Assembly: GCA_034509735.1 (NCBI GenBank)
Contig: JACGWO010000004.1
Location: 21,371,395 to 21,435,394 of the forward strand
DNA from: Sesamum alatum
Lineage: Eukaryota > Streptophyta > Magnoliopsida > Lamiales > Pedaliaceae
Length of the DNA: 64,000 nucleotides
Direction: 5' to 3'
Part shown: in pieces, positions 23,411 to 34,655 of the stretch
Layout of the letters: every line of letters starts with the position of its first letter
How positions within the stretch are numbered: the first letter of the stretch is position 1
The notes under the pieces: generated by a model
Seen by the model: the letters and a program-made list of their open reading frames with translations, nothing else
What the model was told of the DNA's origin: nothing
Database searches by the model: none
Position numbers and translations under genes: made by a program

Positions 23411-25275
23411 GTCATCACTATCATCCTGATTACTTGACCTTGGTAAAACATGTTTATCCTTTCTTGAGGACGAAACTTGTTCAATTTTGTCCTTGAACGT
23501 GACTTGTTTAGCTTTTTCCTGCGATGAAACATGTTTACCTTTTTCTTTTGATTACCTTTTGAATAGACCAACGAGACAAAGGAAAGCGTGGCACCATCAT
23601 CCTCATCGTTTGGTGCATTGTCCCTAAGCTCTTCTTCATTCTGTTGGTTGTCTTCATCTAACCACTCTAAATCATCTTCGGGTAGCAACGGCTCTTCGTT
23701 TTCCCGTGTCCACTCGTCCAAGATGTCATTGTCATGAAAGATGTGATTAAGATCAATTGGACTATAATAGTCATCATCTTCCTTTGATACATCAACTTTC
23801 TGACTCTTAATCGCATATTATAATGGGCATACACCAACTTATGCAACTTTTGGGTTGCGAAATGGTTACGCAATTTAGTATGAATCAATGACCAAGTAGT
23901 CCAATTTAATTCCATTTGATGACAAAGGAGACTCTCAATGGCAATATATTCAGTCGCAAATCTAGTGATTCCGGGTCTTAACAATTCTCTGTCCTTGGTG
24001 TAAATCTTCATCAAATTCACAACCTTATCACTATTATATATAAGCTAGTAATTCTCTTAGCTTCATCTATGGTCGCTCTTACTGATTTCATCTTTCCAAT
24101 GTCCTCCAGCATCAAATCGATACAATGTGTTGCACATGAGAACCAAAATAGATGCTTTCTTTTCTGCATCAACATCTCTCCTGCAGCTCTAAAAGAGCTC
24201 TCATTATCTGTGACAACCTGAACAAAATTTTGTTCTCCGATTTCTTCAACTACTTGATCCATAAGACCAAAAATGAAATTTGCATTCTTCTCTTTATTTG
24301 TGCAATCCACAGATGAATGATAAATCATATTTCGATCACAATAAATTATCAAATTTATGATTGGATGTCATGTTCTACTACTCCAGCCATCGCACATAAT
24401 TGTGCACCCAAAAATCGGCTATTTAACTTTGAGAGTGCTAATGTATTTTTCGAGTTCTTCGATCTCCTCATTCAAATAAATATTGCTGATTTGATAACCA
24501 GATGGTCTCTTAAATGGTAAAACATTGAAAATAAAAAACTTTGACACAGTTTTACTTACTTTCTTCATTCCTTCCTTGGATAGCATCCCTTTTACAGTTT
24601 TCTTTCTTGAGGGAAACATGTGTGGGTCAAAGCCAGTAGGAGGCATCTTAATACCTGATTTTACTCCAAAACTTTGTGAAATTCCATGTTTTGCTCCATA
24701 AGTTGACCCTTTTGAGGACGATCCATATCCTGCAAATTAAATAAAATAAAATTAAAAGTGGGTTAAATAAAGATTAATTAATATTTTGCAAACAAGTATT
24801 TCAATATTTTGTTAATACCTGCACCCCTACCAAAAGACTGTCAGGTTTCATCTTCTACAAATCCCGTGTAACGACTTTCATCCATAGCTTGCTTTAATTG
24901 TTTACGCTCCAATGCTGACATTCCATGCTCATCTGTGTCATCATCATCCTCATCACTACTATCAATAGGAATATTTGGCACATCACCATATAAACTATCT
25001 TCCCTAACAACATTAGTTATCGCTTCTTTTCTTCGAAGCGAGGCTGCCATTTTTTTTTATTCCATCATCTAATAGCTTTCGTACCATCTTCCGAATCTCT
25101 AATGGAGCTCTTGTACAAGCTTCTACATTTCTAGACACGTGTGCAATGTGTTGTTTAAGGCGAGTAATCCTGCCATGTACAATTTTTCTACAGTAATTAC
25201 ACTAATATTTTTTTCTATCTCCTCCAACAGGATTTGCATGCTCACAACCATTATCCAATTTTGGAGCCATTACCT
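22637..25275 (-). pseudogene. hAT-1 transposase (BED finger, DUF659, acidic C-terminus)
   Basis: The N-terminus starts at about 25272 (MAPKLDNG) with a BED-type zinc finger (C..C....RITRLKQHIAH), followed by KMVRKLL and a Ser/Asp-rich linker (25050-24841). The DUF659-like RNase H core lies at about 24640-24020: CDGWSS-type start degraded, NMIYHSSVDCTNKEKNANFIFGL, VTDNESSFRAAGE, and CATHCIDLMLEDIGKM. A C-terminal part lies at 24020-23300, with an acidic tract and a (GAT)n run near 23380-23420. The last frame, 23212-22637, is Tyr/Ser/Pro-rich and ends at the 3' terminus. About 70 bases present in hAT-2 near 51110-51180 are missing here near 24515. Frameshifts make it non-functional as read. Confidence 0.75.
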
Positions 25276-25424
25276 ATACATATAAAAAATTGTTAGTAAC
25301 AACTTAAACTAAAAGTAAAATTTATAGAATTCTTGACCATATACTAAAAGTAAAAAGTAAATTTGTTTTATTACATAAAAAAGTAATATTGAACTAAAAA
25401 GTAAAATTACCTACATAACATTTT

Positions 25425-25680
25425 AAGTTGACATATATATATATATATATTGAACCAAACTAAGTACGTTAAAGACTTACGGGTAATGTATATAATGAAC
25501 CAAACTAAGTTGACATATATATATATATATATATAATGAACCAAACTAAGTTGACATATATATATATATATATAATGAACCAAACTAAGTTGACATACAT
25601 ATATAATGAACTAAACTAAGTTGACATATATATATATATATATAATGAACCGAACTAAGTTGACATATACTACAGAATTT
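25425..25680. repeat. AT-rich minisatellite in the hAT-1 5' region
   Basis: About six units, each AAGTTGACATA then (TA)n then ATGAACCAAACT. The right-arm counterpart at about 50020-50200 has fewer units, so copy number differs between arms. Confidence 0.75.
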
Positions 25681-26654
25681 AAAAAAAAAATGTATTTTAG
25701 ATAATAATTTGATATATTTAAAAAAATACAAATAAATAAACATAATAATTGAATCAATTTATAAACTTGAAGACTTACGGGTTTGGAAAGTTGGATACTT
25801 TGAACACAACAAAAGTAGAGTAATATTTTCGGTTTGGGAGCTTGGAAACTTGGAATGCATTTATAAACTTCAAATGTACAATAAAGTCACGGGTTCTTTT
25901 TACTATTTTCCTACAATAATTGTCTCCTATTATAAACAATACATAAATGCCAGCTTTCTTTTTTGTGATAGACAAGTCAATCTACTATTCCCATTCAATA
26001 ATGTGGGAATCTCTTTCAATTTTAGCCAATGTTGCAGCCTTACGTTCATCTAAGCTATCACTTCCAATATATCTAAAAAAGCAAGAGATTCTTTGTCTTA
26101 ACAATACTCAATTTCAAGTTTGAAAAGCTGCAAAAATAGCCATTATCACTACTCAAGTTCAGAAATTTCCAAGAAAAATAGCCAGTGATTGGAATTGCAA
26201 TCTGAAGCTTGGAATTGCTTAGAAGCTGTTCTGCCACAGCAAGACCTTCAAGCTGTTCTGCCACAGCAAGATTTTGAAGCTTCCTCAGTGCAATCGTCAT
26301 CTCCTAACTTGCTCATGTAAATCAATTGTATCGCCGATATCATCCGTTATTATCAGCGATATCATCGGATATGAGGGATATTATCATTGTATCGACGATA
26401 ATATCGGATGACATCGGATAACATCGGCGATACGAATTCACCTCGGATAATATAGTGAATCGGCGGATTTTTTCGAATCGGCAAGGGCCGATCCAGTTAT
26501 GTATCGGCCTATATCATCGGATATCGACCGATACTTTGAACCATGCTAAATACCGAAAGTCTGCATTATATCATATTTCACCGGATTTTATAGAGCATGA
26601 TGGAAAACCCAAAAGACTCTCCATTCTCGAAAGAATAAATAATATCTATATATA

Positions 26655-27060
26655 TATACAGTAACAGTCACCTCTCATGATGTTTGGCATACCTCTCGTT
26701 GTTTGAAATTACAAGTACTACTGAGGTTTGTAACTTTTAACCAAAGGCCTAAAATTGATCATTGTCCTTGAATTTTTTATTAATATTGTAGAAAAATCAG
26801 CCGAGCCAATTTGCATTATTGCTCATATGTGTAAAAAATCTCTCCCTGCACGTTGTAGTCCAATTTTTTCTTTAAGAATTAAATAAAAAATAATTCAGTG
26901 CATAAGGACATTTTGGTCACTTCACCCATAAAAATAGATGAAAATGGGTAATTTGTTAGACGATTACAAATCTCAGGGGTATTTGTAATTTCTTAAACAA
27001 CAAGAGGGTATTTGTAATTATTTCAAATCTCAAGGGAGGAAGTTATAATTTACCTTATAG
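26655..27060. mobile_element. Foldback MITE-like repeat (left arm)
   Basis: The segment CCTCTCGTTGTTTGAAATTAC (near 26690) is the imperfect reverse complement of TAATTTCTTAAACAACAAGAGG (near 26985), giving a foldback of about 400 bases. The mirror copy is at about 48600-49010. No coding sequence. The boundaries are approximate. Confidence 0.5.
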
Positions 27061-29192
27061 TAAAATGATGGTTGACCACGATTAAGCCAATTTTGACCAA
27101 ATACTAAATTTTGATAATTTTGAATTTTTTAATTGTCAAGAAAATTAAGTCTCATTGGTTAGAAATTTTTGTCCATTTTAAATTTAAAACTAAATTTGTA
27201 TTTATCTCAAAAATCTTATCTTCAAGAGTGTTTATCTATACTATATTCTACCTTCAAAACTAGGATGCTAATCCAATTTGTATTTATTTTATATAAATTC
27301 GACTTTACGATTAATTCTTTTTATCATAAAAAAAATACTAATATTATCATTAATAATTTTTATTTATTTAATCATATACTTTTCAATCACTATATCTCAT
27401 GCAGTAAGGTTTTTTTCTTTTTCTTTTTTATTTTAATTGGGTAATATCATTATCATTTATAATTTATATCTTTCATAATGTATTTATCGATAATTTTGTA
27501 TTGGTTCATTAATACTGATAAAGTAAGTTTTAAATTTCATTCTAATTAATGTTTCATTCTTCTTTTCTTAGTTTTTTATGATTGGATTTGATTTTTAATC
27601 TTCCATTGTTATTCAGGTTCGAAAAATTATAAGCCCCTACCCTGTTTAAAAATTTTTGTTACAAAATACATTTTGTCATCTTCTCCCATATGAAGATTCT
27701 TTTGAAATAATTTTGTGAATGTTGCTTTATCAAAATTTTAATGTGAAATATATTGTAAGCTTCATAGGTTTGAAATTATTGCAATACAAAAGGATGGTCA
27801 TGAACTTTTCAATTTCAATTTTTGTTTATAATTGTTTTTATGATAGTATATTTTTTATTAATGTAAAGAACAACTTGATACAACAGTACTAGCGTCTTTC
27901 TCCTAATTTATTACCATGTGACTTTTTTGCCTTATTCTTTTGCTTTTTGAGGTCCAATTTTATTTTTCACTTTTTTTCCCTTCGTTTTTCTTTGAATACT
28001 TTTTGTTTGTCCGTTGATTATTGATTTTTCTATTCAAATATTTACCTTTAGCTACAATAATCCATTCATATTAATTTTTTGCTAATTTTGTAAATTTTTT
28101 AAATCAAATAGTCATGATTTCTTTACTTGATCACTAAATGAATATATATTTTCATCTAATAATAGTTTATTGTCTTTCGTTTTCAATTTCAATTAGAAAA
28201 AGTTAACTAGAATCTTGCAAAAAAATGTTCTCACAAAAACTACCCGGGTAGGGTAGGGGAATTTTTTGGGGTCTCCTCTCTTCTCTATATAGAAGCATAA
28301 ATTGGGAAAGTACAACACATTTCCTAAAATATCACATTTCTTGCCCTCTTTTTCAGGTATGGAGATACAGTTGTGAATGTTTTATTTAAATTAGTTTATA
28401 TGTTTTTATTTGTAACAAAATTCTCTAATTTTTAAACTTCCGTTCATCAAATTGCATGTTTATTTATTTAATCCTCTTCTTGATGATATGTATGGACGAT
28501 CTTTTTTTTTGTGATATTTTCTCTACCAAATTTTCTTCAACCCATTTACTATTTAGGTTCACATGTAATTTCATATTAAATTTCATTCTTAAGATCCGCT
28601 ATTGTCATTTCATAATTGTCACAGTCTACTTATTTATTAATTTAGAAGTTCAAGTAAAAAATTCAACGTGATAGACTGAATTATTTATTATCAAGTATTT
28701 CGATTACTTTACAGTATCTATCTCTGATAATTAATTGTAAAAAAACGTAACCAGTAGGTTTTTTTTTTTTTAATTTATATATAGCTATGTTTTAGCATTT
28801 TGTTTTTATGATTTTGAAATATATATATATTCTGAAATATATATATATATATATAAAACCTTTATTATGAAATATATATACCTTTATTTTTTTATTTAAA
28901 CCTCTTATTGAATGATATATATAGACTATTTTTTTTTGGTGATATTTTTTCGACCAAATTTTCTTCATCCAATTTAGTATTTAGTGATGTTCACATGTAA
29001 TTTCATATTAAATTTCATTCTTAGGATCCATTATTGTCGTTTCATAATTGTCGCTATTTATTCATATCAAATTTCATTCTTAGGATCCATTCGTTTCATA
29101 ATTGTCATTGTTTTCGTGTTTTTTAATTTAGAAGTTCAAGTGGAAAATTTAACCAGATAGAATGAACTATTTATTAACAAGTAATTCGACTA
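27061..29192. other. Non-coding left-arm DNA with a second PAP-upstream-like block and internal repeats
   Basis: At 27061-27200 the plus strand resembles the sequence upstream of PAP1 (7880-7985): ATTTTGACCAAATA, ATTTTGAATTTTTTAATTG, TCTCATTGGTTAGA. The remainder is very AT-rich with no gene. A block around 28490-28680 (CACATGTAATTTCATATTAAATTTCATTC) recurs at 28980-29160. The whole stretch is repeated inverted at 46490-48600, with many small differences. Confidence 0.5.
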
Positions 29193-29889
29193 GGTCATGT
29201 CTATCGGACCGTATTTGTATTAGGTCATATTATAGGAGACCCATACTATCTATTATATTAGCCTGTATAATATTATCTCATAGTTTGTTTATTTTGCATT
29301 GGTTATATGGGTAATAGTTCGGATACAAAAATAATAGGACATTTACTATCAGCCACGTAAATCCGGATTGTATTTGCAATTACAAATTCGCCCATTGCAT
29401 TTAATAACCATCAGATCCATGTGGTTGTGTAATAAATGCACACACAATAAATGCAAAACCATCTTTACAAGCAACAAATCTATGTAATTTATGGTGGAGT
29501 ATTTATCTTGCATTTACAATGAATTTACCACGTAAATCTATGTAATTCACGCCACACAATAAATGCTCACTTACCACAATAAATGTCACCTACCAAATGT
29601 CAGCATATTAATGATGAATGTCATTACAATTCGATTCTAATTGAGGGGCAAGATAGACTTAAAATACACTTCTTATGAGGGCAATACAAGAAGTATAAGT
29701 TTGTAGAGAATTATGTGGGCCCCACATACTAACAATATGGGACCTGAAAATTGAATTGCTATATTGAAAATAACATGGGCTAGTAGCGGACTTTTGCAAA
29801 TAGTAGCGGGCCTAAGCTATTGCAAGTAAATATGTGTAAACCCATATTAATCCGGATATAGAGGCTACTATGGGCCGGTAAACACAGCC
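29193..29889. mobile_element. Tourist-like (PIF/Harbinger) MITE present only in the left arm
   Basis: A 697-bp insertion relative to the inverted right arm. The left end GGTCATGTCTATCGGACCGT and the right end ATGGGCCGGTAAACACAGCC are imperfect inverted repeats. It is flanked by CTA (29190-29192) and TTA (29890-29892). The empty site in the right arm near 46483-46491 reads TAA/TTA once. A 3-bp TTA-type duplication fits PIF/Harbinger. No open frame of note. Confidence 0.7.
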
Positions 29890-29892
29890 TTA

Positions 29893-30718
29893 GTTTACAA
29901 TATCTATCAATGATAATTAATGGTCACAAATGTAACTACAAGATTTTTTATTTATTTATGTATATAGCTATTATACCTTATGTTTTAACATGTTGAATTT
30001 ATTATTTTATAATGTATTCTTAGCATATAATTAGAAATATAAATATCTCTACTTTTTATTATTTTCAGATGTTGTTAAATTTATTTTTTATGAAGGAAAT
30101 CAAAAAGTGATACTATTTTTTTTTCCTTTTAGAAACTAGATTACAAAATGGACAAATCATTAGAAATTATATTTTTCTTCTTAGAGAAATCCGTTCGTAC
30201 CATAGGAAAAATGTGATAGTATCTTTTAGATAATGCATTTATATTTCCTATGTTCGCTCGCGTGCCTAAAATCAAAATTTTGAGAGTGTATATAGAGATT
30301 AAAGTTTATGAGTAAATTATTTATTTTTATTATTTGGTCCATCAAAAGCAAATGAAACTGACAAAAGGATAAAATAAAATTATAGTACTGACGGATGTAT
30401 GATCGAGATGGATGTATGATTGAGACCTGCTGGGTGTGATGTTGGAGTTTGAGGATGGTGTTACTGTATTTCTAGAATGTCCAAGTCTCAGCGTGCATAT
30501 ATCACCTGGGCCGAGCAAGTGGAGCCTCAAAGAAAAGGTGGTTGAGAGGTGAGGGAATTCATATAATTGAGACGTACGTGCTGTGTAATTGTAAAGTAGT
30601 TGCGCCGTACTACGAGTAAGTTTTTTAGACACATCATATATATATATATATATATATACTCTTTCGATATATCAGTCTGAACATGTATATTTATAATTAT
30701 CACTGTTTTTTATACAGG
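29893..30718. other. End of left arm and start of spacer, no gene seen
   Basis: Homology to the inverted right arm ends at about 30385 (ATTATAG followed by divergent sequence). Bases 30386-30718 include an (AT)n microsatellite at about 30636-30658 and nothing else that I recognise. Confidence 0.5.
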
Positions 30719-31584
30719 TTGTTCTTGAATGAACTGTATGAGCAACACCATTCGGAGGACCCAATAATTGATCAACTAGTGGCAACTGAATTCAAGGATT
30801 GGTTCAAGTGTCATTTAAGTGCCACTTTCTTATAAATTATGATGGTCCGCTCAATTTCTTATAAATTATTTCAATTGCTAATGAATTGCAGGTGAAACTC
30901 GGATTAAACTACACGGACAACGAATTGTTGAAGTTGCATTATTGTGGCCCTAGAGCAGAAGTGACGACGTTCCCGTCTTACTTAGTGAATGACTTCAATT
31001 TTCACATTGAACGTCACAATGTCGGCAAGTCAACAATGAATTGTGGTGTTTGTGTTAAAAGCTCATCATATACAGACACAGACAGTGATTTCTATGGAAT
31101 ACTAGAAGAGATAATTCAGTTAAATTACCTACTTATTCAGGACATGCACATGTACTGTTAGAGGCATGGCGATACACCCCCGTTATCACATCATTGATGT
31201 CAATTTCAAAAAGCTCTAGCAAAAGAATAAACCATTCATACTGGTGCAACAAGCAGTACAAGTCTACTACGTGGATTACCCAAGCATGAAGAGAGACCAA
31301 AACGATTGGCAAGCTGTTTGCAAAATCAAGATCGAAGAGTAATCGATGACTCGCGATGGACCGAGGTTGCCTATCAGATGGATGAAGTCGTACCTACTCC
31401 AGATGTTGGTACAGACAATCAAACGTACGAACTTCATGATCCAGCTGGTATACAGTTAGTTGTTGATCTATCCATGTCACAACATGGAGCAGGTACATCC
31501 CGCTCGCCAAATGGTGAATCCGATGATCAAGATGACGAAAATAGCTTTAACGAGTCTGAAATCGAGGAAGAGACTTATTGAGCA
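30719..31584 (+). pseudogene. CACTA (En/Spm) TNP2-type transposase, C-terminal DUF4216 fragment
   Basis: After a splice acceptor (ATACAG|GTTG) the frame reads ELYEQHH and FKDWFK, then after an intron VKLGLNYTDNELLKLHYCGP. The diagnostic DUF4216 stretch follows: FHIERHNVGKSTMNCGVC and VKSSSYTDTDSDFYGILEEI. Further down come RYHIIDVNFKKL and DWQAVCKIK, then RWTEVAYQMDEVV. The acidic end is at 31581. There are in-frame stops after SNYL..QDMHMYC and at KKL*. This is the tail of a CACTA transposase, and the upstream catalytic part is not in this window. Confidence 0.8.
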
Positions 31585-31644
31585 TGTAGTGCTTAGTTAT
31601 CTTTTAAATGTGTAACAAAAATACCTTAGTTTAAACATTGTATT

Positions 31645-32349
31645 TGTTAGGAGTGGATTTACTACTTAAGCGGAAGCACAATATATATACCGAATAAAAT
31701 TACAGCGGGGGAATTGGGATGTTATCACACTTATAATTACAGACCGGGGACAATGGTAATAATAAACAGAATGTCACCGAACAAGGCTCAGATAGCCACA
31801 GTTCCGGCGTGAGAAGACCACGACCACAATCGGTCGGCACTCAGCCACCGGTTGCACCACACAGATCAAAGTCACCTAAAACCGACTCACGGTCGACCAC
31901 CCGATCGCTCAAACAAAATGCTCACACAGAGGCTTCGTTCAAGAGGTTCTCTCACGGAAAATATCAGAACACTAAGATACCTTACAACTCACAAAGATAG
32001 TGTTGAAGGTATTTCCGTTATATCTCTTTTTGTTACGGCGGAGGACCACCATTTTATAGTGATCAGACGATAAGAACGGAGAAGGAAAGGTTTGATGAAG
32101 GAGGAAGGTGACCCAAGTATGGCGGACGAAATCTCCATTAAAGGGGAAAGTAGTATCAGCGATAGAGAGAGAGAGATATCAGAGAGAGGCGCCGATTTAG
32201 GAGTGAGGAGATTAGGGTTTAGATGGTATTTATATGAGAGGGAGTCGGGCCGGGTCAGGTTAGGTGGGTCTTGGGCTGACTTGTGATCTGTTGGGCCATC
32301 CAGGTGTTGGGCCTAACCGTGTTGGGCCCCTTGGTCCAATATCTCAACA
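31645..32349 (-). repeat. 3' LTR of the gag-only element
   Basis: It has TG..CA ends. It is about 52 bases shorter than its partner because the segment after AATAATA (near 31765) is missing. One substitution is seen (CACAGTTCC against CACAATTCC). Confidence 0.88.
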
Positions 32350-32504
32350 TTCTCTACCTTGGACCAAGCCCCAACAGGGCATCCTGGCCCAATACCGGAC
32401 TGTGGCATGTCATCACTGCCTTTTACTTCTTCCTTGTACCTGCAAAGGAAAAACACACTAGCACACGTACGTTAGTAAGGTATACTATAAAAAGACCCGA
32501 AAGA

Positions 32505-33308
32505 TTAGTAGACTTCTCCTTGGTTATCAGGAAAGACAGCATTTGTTTCTATGTCACTATCCTGATTTCGGCCTCGTTTGTCTTTTCTAGGTTTCCTACA
32601 GTCCTTAATGTAGTGCCCTTTAATCCTGCAATTATAACACTTCCTCTCTTTCTTTTTATCATCCTCATCATCCTTTTTATGACTCTTGTGTTTGTAACCT
32701 GAGTTCCTAGTCTTTTCCTTTACAAAGTTCACTTCAAATTGGTTTTGACTAGGTTTGTTAGCCTTAATGTCCATCTCCTTACTCTTAAGACCACTAACAA
32801 CAGTTTCAAGGGTCACATTATCTCTACCGTATTTGATAGCAGATTTAACATCACTGTACTCTTCTGGTATAGCATTGAGACAATGGAGGTATAGTCATCT
32901 ATGTTCTTATCACCAGTCAGTTTAATATCTTGAATCAACTTAGTGAACTCATCAACATTTTCATCAATGCTTCTGGATAAATCAAGTTTGTATCTAGAAA
33001 ATTTTTTCCAGCAAAAACAGTTTACTAGGCAACGATGTCTCAGTATACAGCTCTTCTAACTTATACCACAGATTTTTAGCAGTATCTTGCTTACCTACTT
33101 TCCTAATCACAGAATCCGACAAATTCAAGATAATAGAAGAATAGGCAAACTCATCAGTCTCAATCTGTTTTTCTTCAGAAAAATTGTCAGAAAATTTACC
33201 ATCGATGGCTTTGAAAACTTTTTGTTGAATCAAAATACCTCTCATCTTTTGTTGCCATATAGAAAAGTCCGATTTACCATCGAAAGGAAGCAAGTTATAA
33301 CCAGCCAT
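32505..33308 (-). pseudogene. Copia Gag (UBN2-type) with CCHC zinc knuckle
   Basis: The start MAGYNLLPFDGKSDFSIW (33308) and W..KMRGILIQQKVFKAI are typical of UBN2-type Copia Gag. The protein continues KNLWYKLEELY, then SIDENVDEFTKLIQDIKL, then TVVSGLKSKEMDIK, and ends with the knuckle CYNCRIKGHYIKDC. A one-base excess in the A/T run near 33000 and a second shift near 32890 break the frame. If these are real, the copy cannot make Gag itself. Normally Gag would package the element RNA in virus-like particles. Confidence 0.8.
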
Positions 33309-33879
33309 ATGAAACAAGATACTGACAAATCACTAAATACGATCAAATCACAGAGAAATGAACTGTTCACAGAGATGATATTCGAAATCAGAAATGAACA
33401 CCTCTTCTGAACCTCAACCAGATACCCGACGGTCTCACGGGACCCGGCCAAGTGAGGGATCAGAGAGTAATACTTAACAGAAAAAAGATATCAGTATGAT
33501 AAATCAGAATTGAGCAACAGATCTCAGATATAAAGCACTAAAATATCAACAATATTACCAACAGATGGTTATAGCGGAATTAGTAATTTTTACCAACAAG
33601 AACCAGAGTACTATGCAATGTTCCAACAGAAAGTATTTATCAGCAGAACCGAAGCACTAAGTTGTATTCGCAACAGATGCACAAAAGCAATAAAGCTTAC
33701 CAAACACAACGCAGAATATATCTCAATGGTACCCAAAAAACAGAGCACTAAGCGATGTATCAACAGAAAATAAGAATTATCAACAGGAGCAAAGCACTAA
33801 GCAGCAACAGATGCACAAGAGACAGAGTTAGAAAGGGTTTTACCGAACCACGACGCTTGACCCAGAACCGGTTAATACC

Positions 33880-33892
33880 GGCTCTGATACCA
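33880..33892 (-). promoter_or_regulatory. Primer-binding site (initiator-Met tRNA type)
   Basis: The minus strand reads TGGTATCAGAGCC one base after the LTR end, the standard plant Copia PBS. Confidence 0.85.
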
Positions 33893-33893
33893 C

Positions 33894-34650
33894 TGTTAGG
33901 AGTGGATTTACTACTTAAGCGGAAGCACAATATATATACCGAATAAAATTACAGCGGGGGAATTGGGATGTTATCACACTTATAATTACAGACCGGGGAC
34001 AATGGTAATAATAAATAGATCAGAAGAATTAACAATCGGTAAAGTAAAATAAAGCTATTGAAAAATACTGAATGTCACCGAACAAGGCTCAGATAGCCAC
34101 AATTCCGGCGTGAGAAGACCACGACCACAATCGGTCGGCACTCAGCCACCGGTTGCACCACACAGATCAAAGTCACCTAAAACCGACTCACGGTCGACCA
34201 CCCGATCGCTCAAACAAAATGCTCACACAGAGGCTTCGTTCAAGAGGTTCTCTCACGGAAAATATCAGAACACTAAGATACCTTACAACTCACAAAGATA
34301 GTGTTGAAGGTATTTCCGTTATATCTCTTTTTGTTACGGCGGAGGACCACCATTTTATAGTGATCAGACGATAAGAACGGAGAAGGAAAGGTTTGATGAA
34401 GGAGGAAGGTGACCCAAGTATGGCGGACGAAATCTCCATTAAAGGGGAAAGTAGTATCAGCGATAGAGAGAGAGAGATATCAGAGAGAGGCGCCGATTTA
34501 GGAGTGAGGAGATTAGGGTTTAGATGGTATTTATATGAGAGGGAGTCGGGCCGGGTCAGGTTAGGTGGGTCTTGGGCTGACTTGTGATCTGTTGGGCCAT
34601 CCAGGTGTTGGGCCTAACCGTGTTGGGCCCCTTGGTCCAATATCTCAACA
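33894..34650 (-). repeat. 5' LTR of the gag-only element
   Basis: Full 757-bp copy adjoining the primer-binding site at 33880-33893. Confidence 0.88.
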
Positions 34651-34655
34651 GTATT

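Larger units (their letters stand above)
22395..26545 (-). mobile_element. hAT-1: BED/DUF659 hAT transposon (left arm)
   Basis: The element is 4151 bp. Its ends are inverted repeats, CATGGTTCAATGTATCGG at 22395 and CCGATACTTTGAACCATG ending at 26545, flanked by a perfect 8-bp duplication CTAAATAC (22387-22394 and 26546-26553). The 8-bp duplication is the hAT hallmark. Both subterminal regions are dense in ATCGGCGATA/TATCGCCGAT-type words. The minus-strand transposase gene is degenerate. It inserted in the 3' flank of PAP2. Confidence 0.9.
31645..34650 (-). mobile_element. Gag-only Copia-type LTR retrotransposon (TR-GAG-like), 3006 bp
   Basis: Two direct repeats, 31645-32349 (705 bp) and 33894-34650 (757 bp), both start TGTTAGGAGTGG and end TATCTCAACA on the plus strand. 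A 5-bp duplication GTATT flanks the element (31640-31644 and 34651-34655). On the minus strand the sequence after the 5' LTR is G TGGTATCAGAGCC, the initiator-Met tRNA primer site used by Copia elements. The interior encodes only a Gag-like protein. No protease, integrase or RT is present, so it depends on another element. Apart from a deletion of about 52 bases in the 31645 LTR and one substitution, the LTRs look identical, implying recent insertion. It is nested in CACTA DNA. Confidence 0.9.

Noticed and set aside
32092..32286. Identical small open frames at 31809-32286 and 34110-34587 as duplicated genes
   Set aside because: They lie entirely within the two LTRs of the gag-only element.
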